From the NCBI GenBank assembly GCA_008360975.2, contig VLJF02000808.1, forward strand, positions 1 through 64,000: a DNA stretch of 64,000 nucleotides, given 5' to 3'. This DNA is from Lichenostomus cassidix. Its lineage: Eukaryota; Chordata; Aves; Passeriformes; Meliphagidae. The first letter of the stretch is position 1. Every line of letters begins with the position of its first letter. The notes under the pieces are model-generated. The model did not search any database, was not told the origin of the DNA, and saw only the letters and a program-made list of their open reading frames with translations. Shown piece after piece: positions 55,408 through 64,000 of the stretch. A program made the position numbers and the translations under genes.

Positions 55408-56732
55408 TTTCCCCTTTTTCCCGTTTTTTTCCCCATTTTTTCCCCATTTTTCCCCCATTTCTTACCATTTTTTCCCCATTTTTTACCATTTTTTTCCCAT
55501 TTTTTCCCCATTTTCCCCCCATTTTTTACCATTTTTTCCCCATTTTTTCCCATTTTTTCCCCATTTTCCTCCCCATTTTTTCCCATTTTTTCCCATTTTT
55601 CCCATTTTTTCCCATTTTTCCCATTTTCCCCATTTTTCCCATTTTCCCCCAATTTTTTCCCCCATTTTTCCCCCTATTTTTCCCATTTTTCCCCATTTTC
55701 CCCATTTTTTCCCATTTTTTCCCCATTTTTCCCATTTTTCTCCATTTTTCCCCATTATTTCCCCCTTTTTCCTGATTTTTCCCATTTTCTTTCCCCATTT
55801 TTCCCATTTTTCTATTTTTCCCCATTTTGTTCCCATTTTTCCTGTTTTTCCGCCTTTATATTTCCCATTTTTCCCCATTTTCCCCATTTTTCCCATTTTT
55901 TCCCATTTTTTCCCATTTTTTCCCATTTTTTCCCATTTTTTCCCCATAATTTTCCCATTTTTCCTGTTTTTCCCCTTTATTTTCCCATTTTCCCCATTTT
56001 TTCCCCATTTTTCCCCATTTTTTTCCTCATTTTTCCCATTATTTTCCCATTTTCCCAATTTTTCCCATTTTTTCCCCATTTTCCCCATTTTTCCCCATTT
56101 TTTTCCCCATTTTTTCCCATTTTTTTCCATTTTTCCCATTTTCCCCTATTTTTTCCCCATTTTTTTCCCCATTTTTCCCTATTATTTTTCCCATTATTTT
56201 CCCATTAGTTTCCCATTTTCCCCATTTTCCCCATTTTTTCCCCATTTTTTCCCCATTTTCCCCCATTTTTCCCCCATTTTTCCCCATTTTCCCATTTTTT
56301 CCATTTTCCCCCATTTTTCCCCATTTTTTTCCCATTTTTTCCCCATTTTTTCCCCCATTTTTTTCCCATTTTTCCCATTTTCCATTTTTTTTCCTCATTT
56401 TTCCCCATTTTTTCCCCATTTTTACCATTTTCCCCATTTTTATCATTTTTTCCCCATTTTCCCATTTTTTCCCATTTTTCCCATTTTTCCCCATTTTTCC
56501 TCATTTTCCCCATTTTCCCATTTTTTCCCCATTTTTTCCCATTTTTTCCCATTTTTTCCCCATTTTTTTTCCCATTTTTCCCATTTTTCCCCCATTTTTT
56601 CCCCATTTTTCCCCCATTTTTTACCATTTTTTCCCATTTTTTTCCCCATTTTCCCCCATTTTTTCCCCATTTTTTCCCCTTTTTTTTACCATTTTCCCCC
56701 ATTTTTTACCATTTTTTCCCATTTTTTCAGAA
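55408..56732. repeat. CCCATTTTTTC pyrimidine-rich satellite, 1.3 kb
   Basis: More than 110 units of 9-13 bp, all of the form C3-5 A T4-8 (C0-1). The + strand is nearly all pyrimidine with one A per unit. It yields the longest open frame of the window (477 codons, 55391-56824, Phe/Pro/His/Ser) and Gly/Lys/Asn frames on the other strand. Both are artefacts of a stop-free unit. Confidence 0.97.
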
Positions 56733-56799
56733 GGATTGCCCTGATGCCATCAGCACCATGGACAGCGGCAGGAAATTATGGGAAAAGGGAAAACTCAAG

Positions 56800-57272
56800 A
56801 TCCAAACCAGCAATCTGGGAGTGAAGAGGCAAAATCTCCAAATTTTTCACCTGAAAATTCTGCCTTTCTAGGGGACAAAAAAAAAATTCAGAATTTTCTC
56901 CAGCAATCTGGGAGTGAAGAGGCAAAATCTCCAGGTTTGTCACCCAAAAATTCTGCATCTCTCAGGAAAATAATTCAGAATTTTCTCCACCAATTTGGCA
57001 TTGAAGACACAAAATCTCCAAGTTTTTCACCCGAAAATTCTGCCTTTCTAGGGAAAAAAAAATCAGAATTTTCTCCAGCAATCTGGGAGTGAAGAGGCAA
57101 AATCTCCAGGTTTTTCACCCAAAAATTCTGCATCTCTCAGGAAAAAAAAAAAATCAGAATTTTCTCCAGCAATCTGGCAGTGAAGACACAAAATCTCCAG
57201 GTTTTTCACCCAAAGGTTCTGTATCTCTCAGGAAAATAATTCAGAATTTTCTCCAGCAACCAGGCTGGCAAA
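56800..57272. repeat. Minisatellite, ~88-bp unit, about 6 copies
   Basis: Units are CAGCAATCTGGGAGTGAAGA, GGCAAAATCTCCAGGTTTTT, CACCCAAAAATTCTGCATCT and CTCAGGAAAATAATTCAGAA. Two alternating types carry GCATCTCTCAGGAAAATAAT or GCCTTTCTAGGGAAAAAAAA, which indicates a dimeric ancestor. Confidence 0.94.
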
Positions 57273-57667
57273 GCTGAACATAAAAATGGTGTTGAATCAT
57301 TCTTTGGATGAATTAGAAAAATCCCAACCACCACCAGCACCCAAATCCTCTCAGTCTGTAAAATTTGGGCAGTTTTGGAAAGAAAAGTGGAAAGAACTTG
57401 GAAATAACCATGATAATCCTTTCCATTGCTTTTTTAAGCACTGAGAGGTGTCAGGATTCTCCTGGTTTGCATTTCTTGCTTATAAGAAATGTAATTTTTG
57501 TTCCTAAAAAATCTTTTTTTTCTCCCTGGTGACACAGGCAGGGATGGGAGCTCAGCCTGTCCTGCTGACCAGGTTTCATCACTGATAAAAACTGAGAAAA
57601 ATGAATCAAATCTCTGTTCCCTGAGAGCTCCTGAAGGGCATTTGGCAGAGGATTTGTTTAGCCTGGG
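57273..57667. other. Unique spacer
   Basis: Complex sequence with overlapping + and - frames of about 90-114 codons that rely on the 12-bp repeat to its right. No domain is recognised. Confidence 0.4.
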
Positions 57668-57722
57668 GTTTTCCAAAAGGTTTTCCAAAAGGTTTTCCAA
57701 AAGGTTTTCCAAAAGATTTTCC
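57668..57722. repeat. 12-bp repeat GGTTTTCCAAAA, 4 copies
   Basis: Nearly perfect copies; the + frame would read Arg-Phe-Ser-Lys four times. Confidence 0.95.
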
Positions 57723-57774
57723 TCATCCTCCCAAACCACTGAGAGAATGCTGCTCTTGTCCCAGTAATTCCATG

Positions 57775-59095
57775 TCAATCCAGTTCCAAATTCAATGTCA
57801 AACCAGCTCCAAATTCAGCATAAACTAGCTTCAAATTCAACTTAAAACCAGTTTCCAGTTCAAAGTCAAACCAGTTCCAAATTCAAAGTCAAACCAGTTC
57901 CATATTCAACTTAAAACCAGTTGAAATTCAACATAAAAACAGTAACAAATTCCACATCATACCAGTTCCAAATTCCACATAAACCAGTTCTAAATTCAAC
58001 ATAAAGCCAGTTCCAAATTCAATGTAAAACCAGTTCTGAATTCAGTGTAAAACCAGTTCAAACTCAGCGTAAAGCCAGTTCCAAATTCAATGTAAAACCT
58101 GTTCAAATTGAACTTAAAACCAGTTCCAAATTCAAAGTCAAACCAGTTCTAAATTCAATGTCAAACCAGTTCCAAATTCAATGTCAAACCAGTTCCAAAT
58201 TCAATGTCAAACCAGTTCCAAATTCAGCATAAAACCAGTTCCTAATTCAGTGTCAAACCAGCTCCAAATTCCACATAAAGTCAGCTCCAAATCCCACCTA
58301 AAACCAGTTCCAAATTCAGCATAAAACCAGTTACAAATTTAGCATCAAACCAGTTCCAAATTCAACTTAGAAGCAGCTCCAAATTCAACGTCAAACCAGT
58401 TCAAATTCAATGTCAAACCAGTTCTAAATTCAACGTAAACCAGTTCCAAACTCAACATAAAACCAGTACCAAATTCAAAGTCAAACCAGTTCAAATTCAG
58501 TATAAAATGAGTTCCAAATTCAACTTAAAACCAGTTCCAAATTCAATGTAAACCAGTTCTAAATTCAACGTAAAACCAGTTCCAAATTCAAAGTCAAACC
58601 AGCTCCAAATTCCACATAAAGTCAGCTCCAAATCCCACCTAAAACCAGCTCCAAATCCCACATAAAACCAGTTCCAAATTCAGCATAAAACCAGTTACAA
58701 ATTTAGCATCAAACCAGTTCCAAATTCAACTTAGAAGCAGCTCCAAATTCAACGTCAAACCAGTTCAAATTCAATGTCAAACCAGTTCCAAACTCAACAT
58801 AAAACCAGTACCAAATTCAAAGTCAAACCAGCTCCAAATTCCACATAAAGTCAGCTCCAAATTCAAAGTCAAACCAGTTCCAAATTCAAAGTCAAACCTG
58901 TCCAAATTCAGTATAAAATGAGTTCCAAATTCAAAGTCAAACCAGTTCCAAATTCAATGTCAAACCAGTTCAAATTCGATGTAAACCAGTTCCAAATTCA
59001 AAGTCAAACCAGTTCCAAATTCAGTATAAAATGAGTCCCAAATTCCACATCAAACCAGCTCCAAACTCAACACCAAACCAGCTCCAAACCTCCCA
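57775..59095. repeat. 23-bp minisatellite around AAACCAGTTCCAAATTCAA, about 57 copies
   Basis: Units are AAACCAGTTCCAAATTCAA followed by YRTM or AGTC. The three commonest ends are ATGTC, AGTC and CATA. A block of about 220 bp (58250-58450) recurs at about 58600-58800 with the same variant order (including TTTAGCATCAAACC and TTAGAAGCAGCTCC), so a multi-unit segment was duplicated. Confidence 0.96.
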
Positions 59096-59587
59096 AATTC
59101 CACCCGTGAATCTCAGATTTAACATTTCAAACACTCCCTCCACACATTAATTAATTAATAATTAAATATTTATATTAATAATAATTAAATAAACACATTA
59201 ATTCCATTAAACTCCCAGTGCTGAGAGCCGCCAGGAAAATCCATCTCCTCCGCAGGTTTTTTTATTTTTATTCACAGCAATTTATCCTGATGGAATGAAA
59301 ACTCGAAATTAAAAGGCCAAACTTCTGTCACATCCCTTCCAACGCCTGGAATATTTCAATTTCCCAGCCCAGGGATTGGAGGAAACCCTTCAGACACATC
59401 TCAGGGCCCCCTGAGTATTTTTCTTTATTTTTTTTTTCCGCTGCCTTTTGGCTCTGAGTGCTGCTGGTGAAGTGATGGAGAGGATTAGAGGTTTTCATTC
59501 CCTGAGATGTCAGGGTGGGGATGGGAAATGGGGAGTTAATGAGCAGTTCATCAAGGATGACCTTGATTAGTGAGGTTTGCTTGAGCA
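59096..59587. other. Unique spacer
   Basis: TTAATTAATAATTAAATATT and ATTAATAATAATTAAATAAA lie at 59148-59190; the rest is complex. No gene is recognised. Confidence 0.4.
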
Positions 59588-61262
59588 GCAATTCCCAATT
59601 TCCAGCCCTATCCTTGGATTTCCTTATTTTCCCGAGCAGAAATTCCCAATTTCCAGCCCCATCACAGAATATATTCATTTTCCCAAACCCCAGTTCCCAA
59701 TTTCCAGCCCCATCCCTGGATTTGATTATTTCCTCGAACACCAATTCCCAATTTCCAGCCCCATCTTTGGATTTCTTTATTTTCCTGAGCAGCAATTCCC
59801 AATTTCCAGCCCCATCCCTGGATTTGATTATTTCCTCGAACACCAATTCCCAATTTCCAGCCTCATCCTTGGATTTGTTCATTTTCCTGAACACCAATTC
59901 CCAATTTCCAGCCCCAATACTGCATTTGTTAATTTTCCTTTCCCATTTCCAGCCCCATCTTTGGATCTCTTTATTTTCCTGAGCAGTAATCCCCAATTTC
60001 CAGACCTAATACTGAATTTGTTTATTCTCCTTCCCAATTTCCAGCCCCATCACAGAATATATTCATTTTCTCAAACCCCAATTCCCAATTTCCAGCCCCA
60101 TCTTTGGATTTCTTTATTTTCCTGAACACCAATTCCCAATTTCCAGCCTCATCCTTGGATTTGTTCATTTTCCTGAACACCAATTCCCAATTTCCAGCCC
60201 CAATACTGCATTTGTTCATTTTCCTTCCCAATTTCCAGCCCCATCCCAGGATTTCTTTATTTTCCCGAACACCAATTCCCAATTTCCAGATCTAATACTG
60301 GATTTGTTTATTCTCCTTCCCAATTTCCAGCCCCATCCCAGGATTTCTTCATTTTCCTTCCCCCATTTCCCACCCCATCCCTGGATTTGATTATTTTCCC
60401 TAACAGCAATTCCCAATTTCCAGCCCCAAGATGGGATTTCTTTATTTTCCCGAGCAGCAATTCTCAATTTCCAACCCCAAGACTGGATTTGTTTATTTTC
60501 CTTCCCAATTTCCAAACCCCAATTTTCCCTGGATTTGATTTTTTTCCCAAACACCAGTTCCCAATTTCCATCCCCAATATTAGATTTGATTATTTTCCTT
60601 CCCGATTTTCTGAATTTCTTTATTCTCCTGAACACCAATTCCCAATTTCCAGCCCCATCTTTGGATTTCTTGGATTTTCCCAAGCAGCAATTCCCAATTT
60701 CCAGACCTAATACTGGATTTGTTTCTTTTCCTGAGCCCAAATTCCCAATTTCCCACCCCATCCCCAGCTTTTTCATTCTCCTGAACACCAATTCCCAATT
60801 TCCAACCCCAAATATTGGATTTCTTTATTTTCCTTCCCAATTTCCAGCCCCAACCCAGGATTTCTTTATTTTTCTGAACACCATTTCCCAATTTCCAACC
60901 CCAAACATTGGATTTCTTCGTTTTCCTTCCGAATTTCCAGCCCCAGTACTGGATTTGATTATTTTTCTGAACACCAATTCCCAATTTCCAGCCCCAAATA
61001 GTGGATTTGATTATTTTCCTTCCCAATTTCCAGCCCCAAATATTGAATTTCTTCATTTTCCTTCCCCATTTCCAGCCCCATCCCAGGATTCCTTTATTTT
61101 CCTGAACACCATTTCCCAATTTCCAGCCCCAAAACATTGGATTTCTTTATTTTCCTTCCCAATTTCCAGCCCCAAAACATTGGATTTCTTTATTTTCCTT
61201 CCCAATTTCCAGCCCCAAAACATTGGATTTCTTTATTTTCCTTCCCCATTTCCATCCCCACG
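59588..61262. repeat. Minisatellite, ~44-61-bp unit, about 30 copies
   Basis: Units are CAATTCCCAATTTCCAGCCC, CATCCTTGGATTTCTTTATT, TTCCTGAACAC. A shorter type replaces TTCCTGAACACCAATTCCC by CCTTCCC. In the left half the long unit dominates; toward 61100-61250 the short type with CAAAACATTGG is repeated exactly three times. Both strands stay open for up to 265 codons, an artefact. Confidence 0.96.
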
Positions 61263-61264
61263 GA

Positions 61265-61445
61265 GACAAAGTCGCCTCTCATTTTTTTCCTTCTGTAGCA
61301 TCGCTGGTCAAACATTTTACAACTTACTTTAGGTCATTTAACCCAATTAACAGGCAGCTAATTGAGCATGCCTTGAGCTCTGCAGCTCCAGCTCCGGTGC
61401 TTAAATCCAACCCTGAGCCATCCTGACCCCCCGAAGATGGATAAT
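61265..61445. promoter_or_regulatory. Candidate conserved non-coding island
   Basis: GTAGCATCGCTGGTCAAACA, TTTTACAACTTACTTTAGGT, CATTTAACCCAATTAACAGG, CAGCTAATTGAGCATGCCTT and CTCCGGTGCTTAAATCC are complex, with AATTA/TAAT cores and CpGs. The island is closely flanked by arrays on both sides. Function is inferred. Confidence 0.35.
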
Positions 61446-61552
61446 CAGCCACTGATTAATTAGCAGCAGCACGTCAGGGGTGGATAATTGGAGTTTGCCT
61501 GGCTGGAAATGGCTTTTGGGGGAATTTTGGGTGCTCAGTGAAATGGAAAAAC

Positions 61553-62236
61553 AACCCTAAAACCATGGGAAATAATGGAAAACAACCCTAAAAGCATGAG
61601 AAATAATGGAAACAGCCTGAAAACCATGAGAAATAATGGAAAACAACCCTAAAAGCATGAGAAATAATGGAAAACAGCCCTAAAACCATGAGAAATAATG
61701 GAAAACAACCCTAAAAGCATGAGAAATAATGGAAAACAGCCTGAAAACCATGAGAAAAAATGGAAAATAACCCTAAAAGCATGAGAAATAATGGAAACAG
61801 CCTGAAAAACATGGGAAATAATGAAAAACAACCCTAAAAGCATGAAAAATAATGGAAAACAGCCTGAAAACCATGAGAAATAATGGAAAACAACCCTAAA
61901 ACCATGAGAAATAATGGAAACAACCCTAAAACCATGAGAAATAATGGAAACAACCCTAAAAGCATGAGAAATAATGGAAACAGCCTGAAATCCATGAGAA
62001 AAAATGGAAAACAGCCCTAAAACCATGAGAAAAAATGGAAAACAGCCCTAAAAGCATGAGAAATAATGGAAACAGCCTGAAAACCATGAGAAAAAATGGA
62101 AAACAGCCCTAAAAGCATGAGAAATAATGGAAACAGCCTGAAAACCATGAGAAAAAATGGAAAATAACCCTAAAACCATGAGAAATAATGGAAACAACCC
62201 TAAAAGCATGAGAAATAATGGAAAATATCCTGAAAT
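61553..62236. repeat. 31-bp minisatellite, about 22 copies
   Basis: Units are AAACCATGAGAAATAATGGA followed by AAACAACCCTA. Two types alternate: CAACCCTAAAAGCATGAG and CAGCCTGAAAACCATGAG. The regular alternation between 61600 and 62230 shows amplification of a 2-unit block. Confidence 0.96.
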
Positions 62237-62304
62237 CCACAGGAGGAGCTGCAGGAGCATCCTGGGCTTGGCTCTGACAGGAGCAGAGCCAGGAGCTGCA
62301 GGGA

Positions 62305-62515
62305 CAGGAGATCCTCCTGGAATTCCTGAGTTCATCCTCCTGGAATTCCTGGTTTTCTCCTCCTGGAATTCCTGAGTTCATCCTCCTGGAATTCCTGGTT
62401 TTCTCCTCCTGGAATTCCTGAGTTCCTCCTCCTGGAATTCCTGAGTTCCTCCTCCTCCTGGAATTCCTGGTTTTCTCCTCCTGGAATTCCTGGTTTTCTC
62501 CTCCTTCTGCAATTC
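62305..62515. repeat. ~23-bp minisatellite TCCTCCTGGAATTCCTG, about 9 copies
   Basis: Units alternate TCCTGGTTTTCTCC with TCCTGAGTTCATCC. GGAATTCC palindromes recur in every unit. Confidence 0.93.
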
Positions 62516-63785
62516 ATTATTTCCTCATCTTCCTGTGTTTCCTGATTTCCTCCTCCTTCTGTAGTTTCTGACTTCCTCCAACTCCTGTGTTCCCTGAGTT
62601 CCTCCTCCTCCTGGAATTCCCAGTTTCCTCCTCCTATAATTCCTGATTTCCTCCTCCTTCTGGAATTCCTGTTTTCCTCCTCCTCCTGGAATTCCTGGTT
62701 TTCTTGTTCTTGGTAATTCCTGATTTTCTCCTCCTCCTGCTGTGCTGCTTCCTGACTTCATCCTCCTTTTGTAATTCTCAATTTCCTCCTCCACCTGCAG
62801 TTCCCAATTTCCTTCTGTAATTCCTGAGTTCCTCCTCCTCCTGGAATTCCCAGTTTCCTCCTCCTTCTGTGCTTCCTGATTTTCTCCTACTCCTCCTGTG
62901 CTGCTTCCTGACTTCCTCCTCCTTCTGTAATTCCCAATTTCCTCCTCCACCTGTAGTTCCCAATTTCCTCCTCCTATAATTCCTGATTTCCTCCTCCTCC
63001 TGGAATTCCTGATTTTCTCCTCCTTGGTAATTCCTGATTTCCTCTTCCTTCTGTGCTTCCTGATTTTCTCCTCCTTGGTAATTCCTGATTTCCTCCTCCT
63101 CCTGTGCTTCCTGACTTCCTCCTCCTTCTGTAATTCCCAATGTCCTCCTCCCGTAATTCCTGATTTTCTCCTCCTTCTTTGCTTCCTGAGTTCCTCCTCC
63201 TCCTGTGCTTCCTGATTTTCCCCTCCTTGGTAATTCCTGGTTTCCTCCTCCTTCTGTAATTCCCGATTTCCTCCTCCTATAATCCCTGAGTTCCTCCTCC
63301 CTCTGTAACTCCTGATTTTCTCCTCCTTCAGTTCCTCCTCCTCCTATAATTCCTGATTTCCTCCTCCTTTTGTGCTCCGTGATTTCCTCCTCTTTCTGTA
63401 ATTCCTGATTTCCTCCTCCTCCTGTGCTTCTTGACTCCTTCCTCCTTCTGTAATTCCCAATGTCCTCCTCCTGTAATTCCTGATTTTCTCCTCCTTGGTA
63501 ATTCCTGATTTTCTCCTCCTCGGTAATTCCTGATTTTCTCCTCCTTGGTAATTCCTGATTTTCTCCTCCTTGGTAATTCCTGATTTTCTCCTCCTCCTCC
63601 TGTGCTTCCTGACTTCCTCCTCCTGTAATTCTCAATTTCCTCCTCCTGTTATTCCTGATTTCCTCCTCCTCCTGTGCTTCCTGACTTCTTCCTCCTCTGC
63701 AATTCCCAATGTCCTCCTCCCGTAATTCCTGATTTTCTCCTCCTCCTTTGCTTCCTCATTTCCTCCTCCTCCTGTAACTCCTGAG
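62516..63785. repeat. Pyrimidine-rich minisatellite of ~19-40-bp units
   Basis: Degenerate units of TAATTCCTGATTTCCTCC, TCCTTCTG, TGCTTCCTGACTTCC. TTGGTAATTCCTGATTTTC is repeated almost exactly five times at about 63480-63590. The minus strand is nearly all purine and gives a 285-codon Glu/Arg/Gly-rich artefact frame. It grades from the array at 62305. Confidence 0.94.
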
Positions 63786-63830
63786 CTGCAGGGACTGGGG
63801 AGACTCCATCAGATTTTGGGAATTGCACCT

Positions 63831-63995
63831 GTTTTGGGAATTTAGCCTCTCAAGCAGGCTCTGCCTGCCCCAAACATACCTAAAGGCCTTAAATAAATTT
63901 ATCCACATTTTATTTATTCCCCTAACTTTGCCTTGGCCTGTTTCAGGTCAGGCACCACACTGAACCCCTAAATCACCCCAAGCTCCATCTCCCTC
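63831..63995 (+). mobile_element. Dispersed repeat fragment, paired with 41249, reaching the window edge
   Basis: TTTTGGGAATTTAGCCTCTC, AAGCAGGCTCTGCCTGCCCC, ATACCTAAAGGCC, TTAAATAAATTTATC and TTTATTTATTCCCCTAAC are followed by GCCTTGGCCTGTTTCAGG. Aligns with 41249-41385. The 3' border may lie beyond the window. Confidence 0.55.
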
Positions 63996-64000
63996 GGTTT

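Noticed and set aside
55391..56824. 477-codon open frame
   Set aside because: It lies in the CCCATTTT array; composition is Phe/Pro/His/Ser only and several other frames are open too.
60535..61332. 265-codon frame
   Set aside because: Repeat of a Pro/Phe/Asn unit from the 59.6-61.3 kb array, with the opposite strand also open.
62778..63635. 285-codon Glu/Arg/Gly-rich frame
   Set aside because: Translation of a polypurine minus strand made of short repeats.

Overview
The window is nuclear DNA of a bird, most likely a songbird. The evidence is several CR1 LINE 3' ends in both orientations and a family of ~262-bp endogenous-retrovirus LTRs that make exact 6-bp target duplications, set in AT-rich DNA very dense in minisatellites. 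I find no protein-coding exon, rRNA or tRNA that I can support. Open frames, including some of several hundred codons, lie in tandem arrays (stop-free because the repeat lacks stops) or are short frames without a recognisable domain. The sequence reads as a gene desert or a large intron; I cannot name a host gene.

Layout: 0.4-3 kb, three minisatellites. 3-6 kb, short arrays and AT-rich DNA. 6.2-8.8 kb, two pyrimidine-rich or mixed arrays of about 31-32 bp. 9-10.5 kb, AT microsatellites around a non-repetitive island. 11-16.5 kb, a 2.6-kb array with a unit near 150 bp and a ~195-bp array. 17-20.4 kb, an 11-bp array and a 20-bp array. 21.6-23.1 kb, a compound GGAAT-type satellite. 23.2 kb, an LTR. 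24.3-26.8 kb, polypurine and AT arrays. 27.3-28.5 kb, a large inverted duplication. 28.9-31.3 kb, a ~70-bp array. 34-36.4 kb, three minisatellites. 36.57-38.25 kb, a nested LTR cluster. 42-43.5 kb, 10-bp and 11-bp arrays. 43.9-45.9 kb, T-rich then purine-rich DNA. 46.7-47.7 kb, a minisatellite. 48 kb, two more LTRs. 49.4-52.7 kb, six units of a ~0.6-kb macrosatellite. 53.9-63.8 kb, an almost continuous run of arrays.

By my tally a little over half of the 64 kb is tandem repeat, and nearly every array has a different unit. This suggests local sequences were amplified one by one rather than one satellite spreading. Between the arrays are short islands of complex sequence rich in ATTA/TAAT and other factor-like motifs (about 9.6, 23.7, 25.4, 26.9, 49.3 and 61.3 kb). 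They look like candidate conserved non-coding elements, but only an alignment to other birds can show that.

The clearest findings are the nested LTR cluster with matching 6-bp duplications, the inverted duplication with ~0.4-kb arms, the compound GGAAT satellite, the 0.6-kb macrosatellite, and arrays that multiply motifs such as AGATAA, TGTTTAT/TGATAA and AATAAA. Repeat boundaries and copy numbers were read by eye and are approximate unless a junction is stated exactly.
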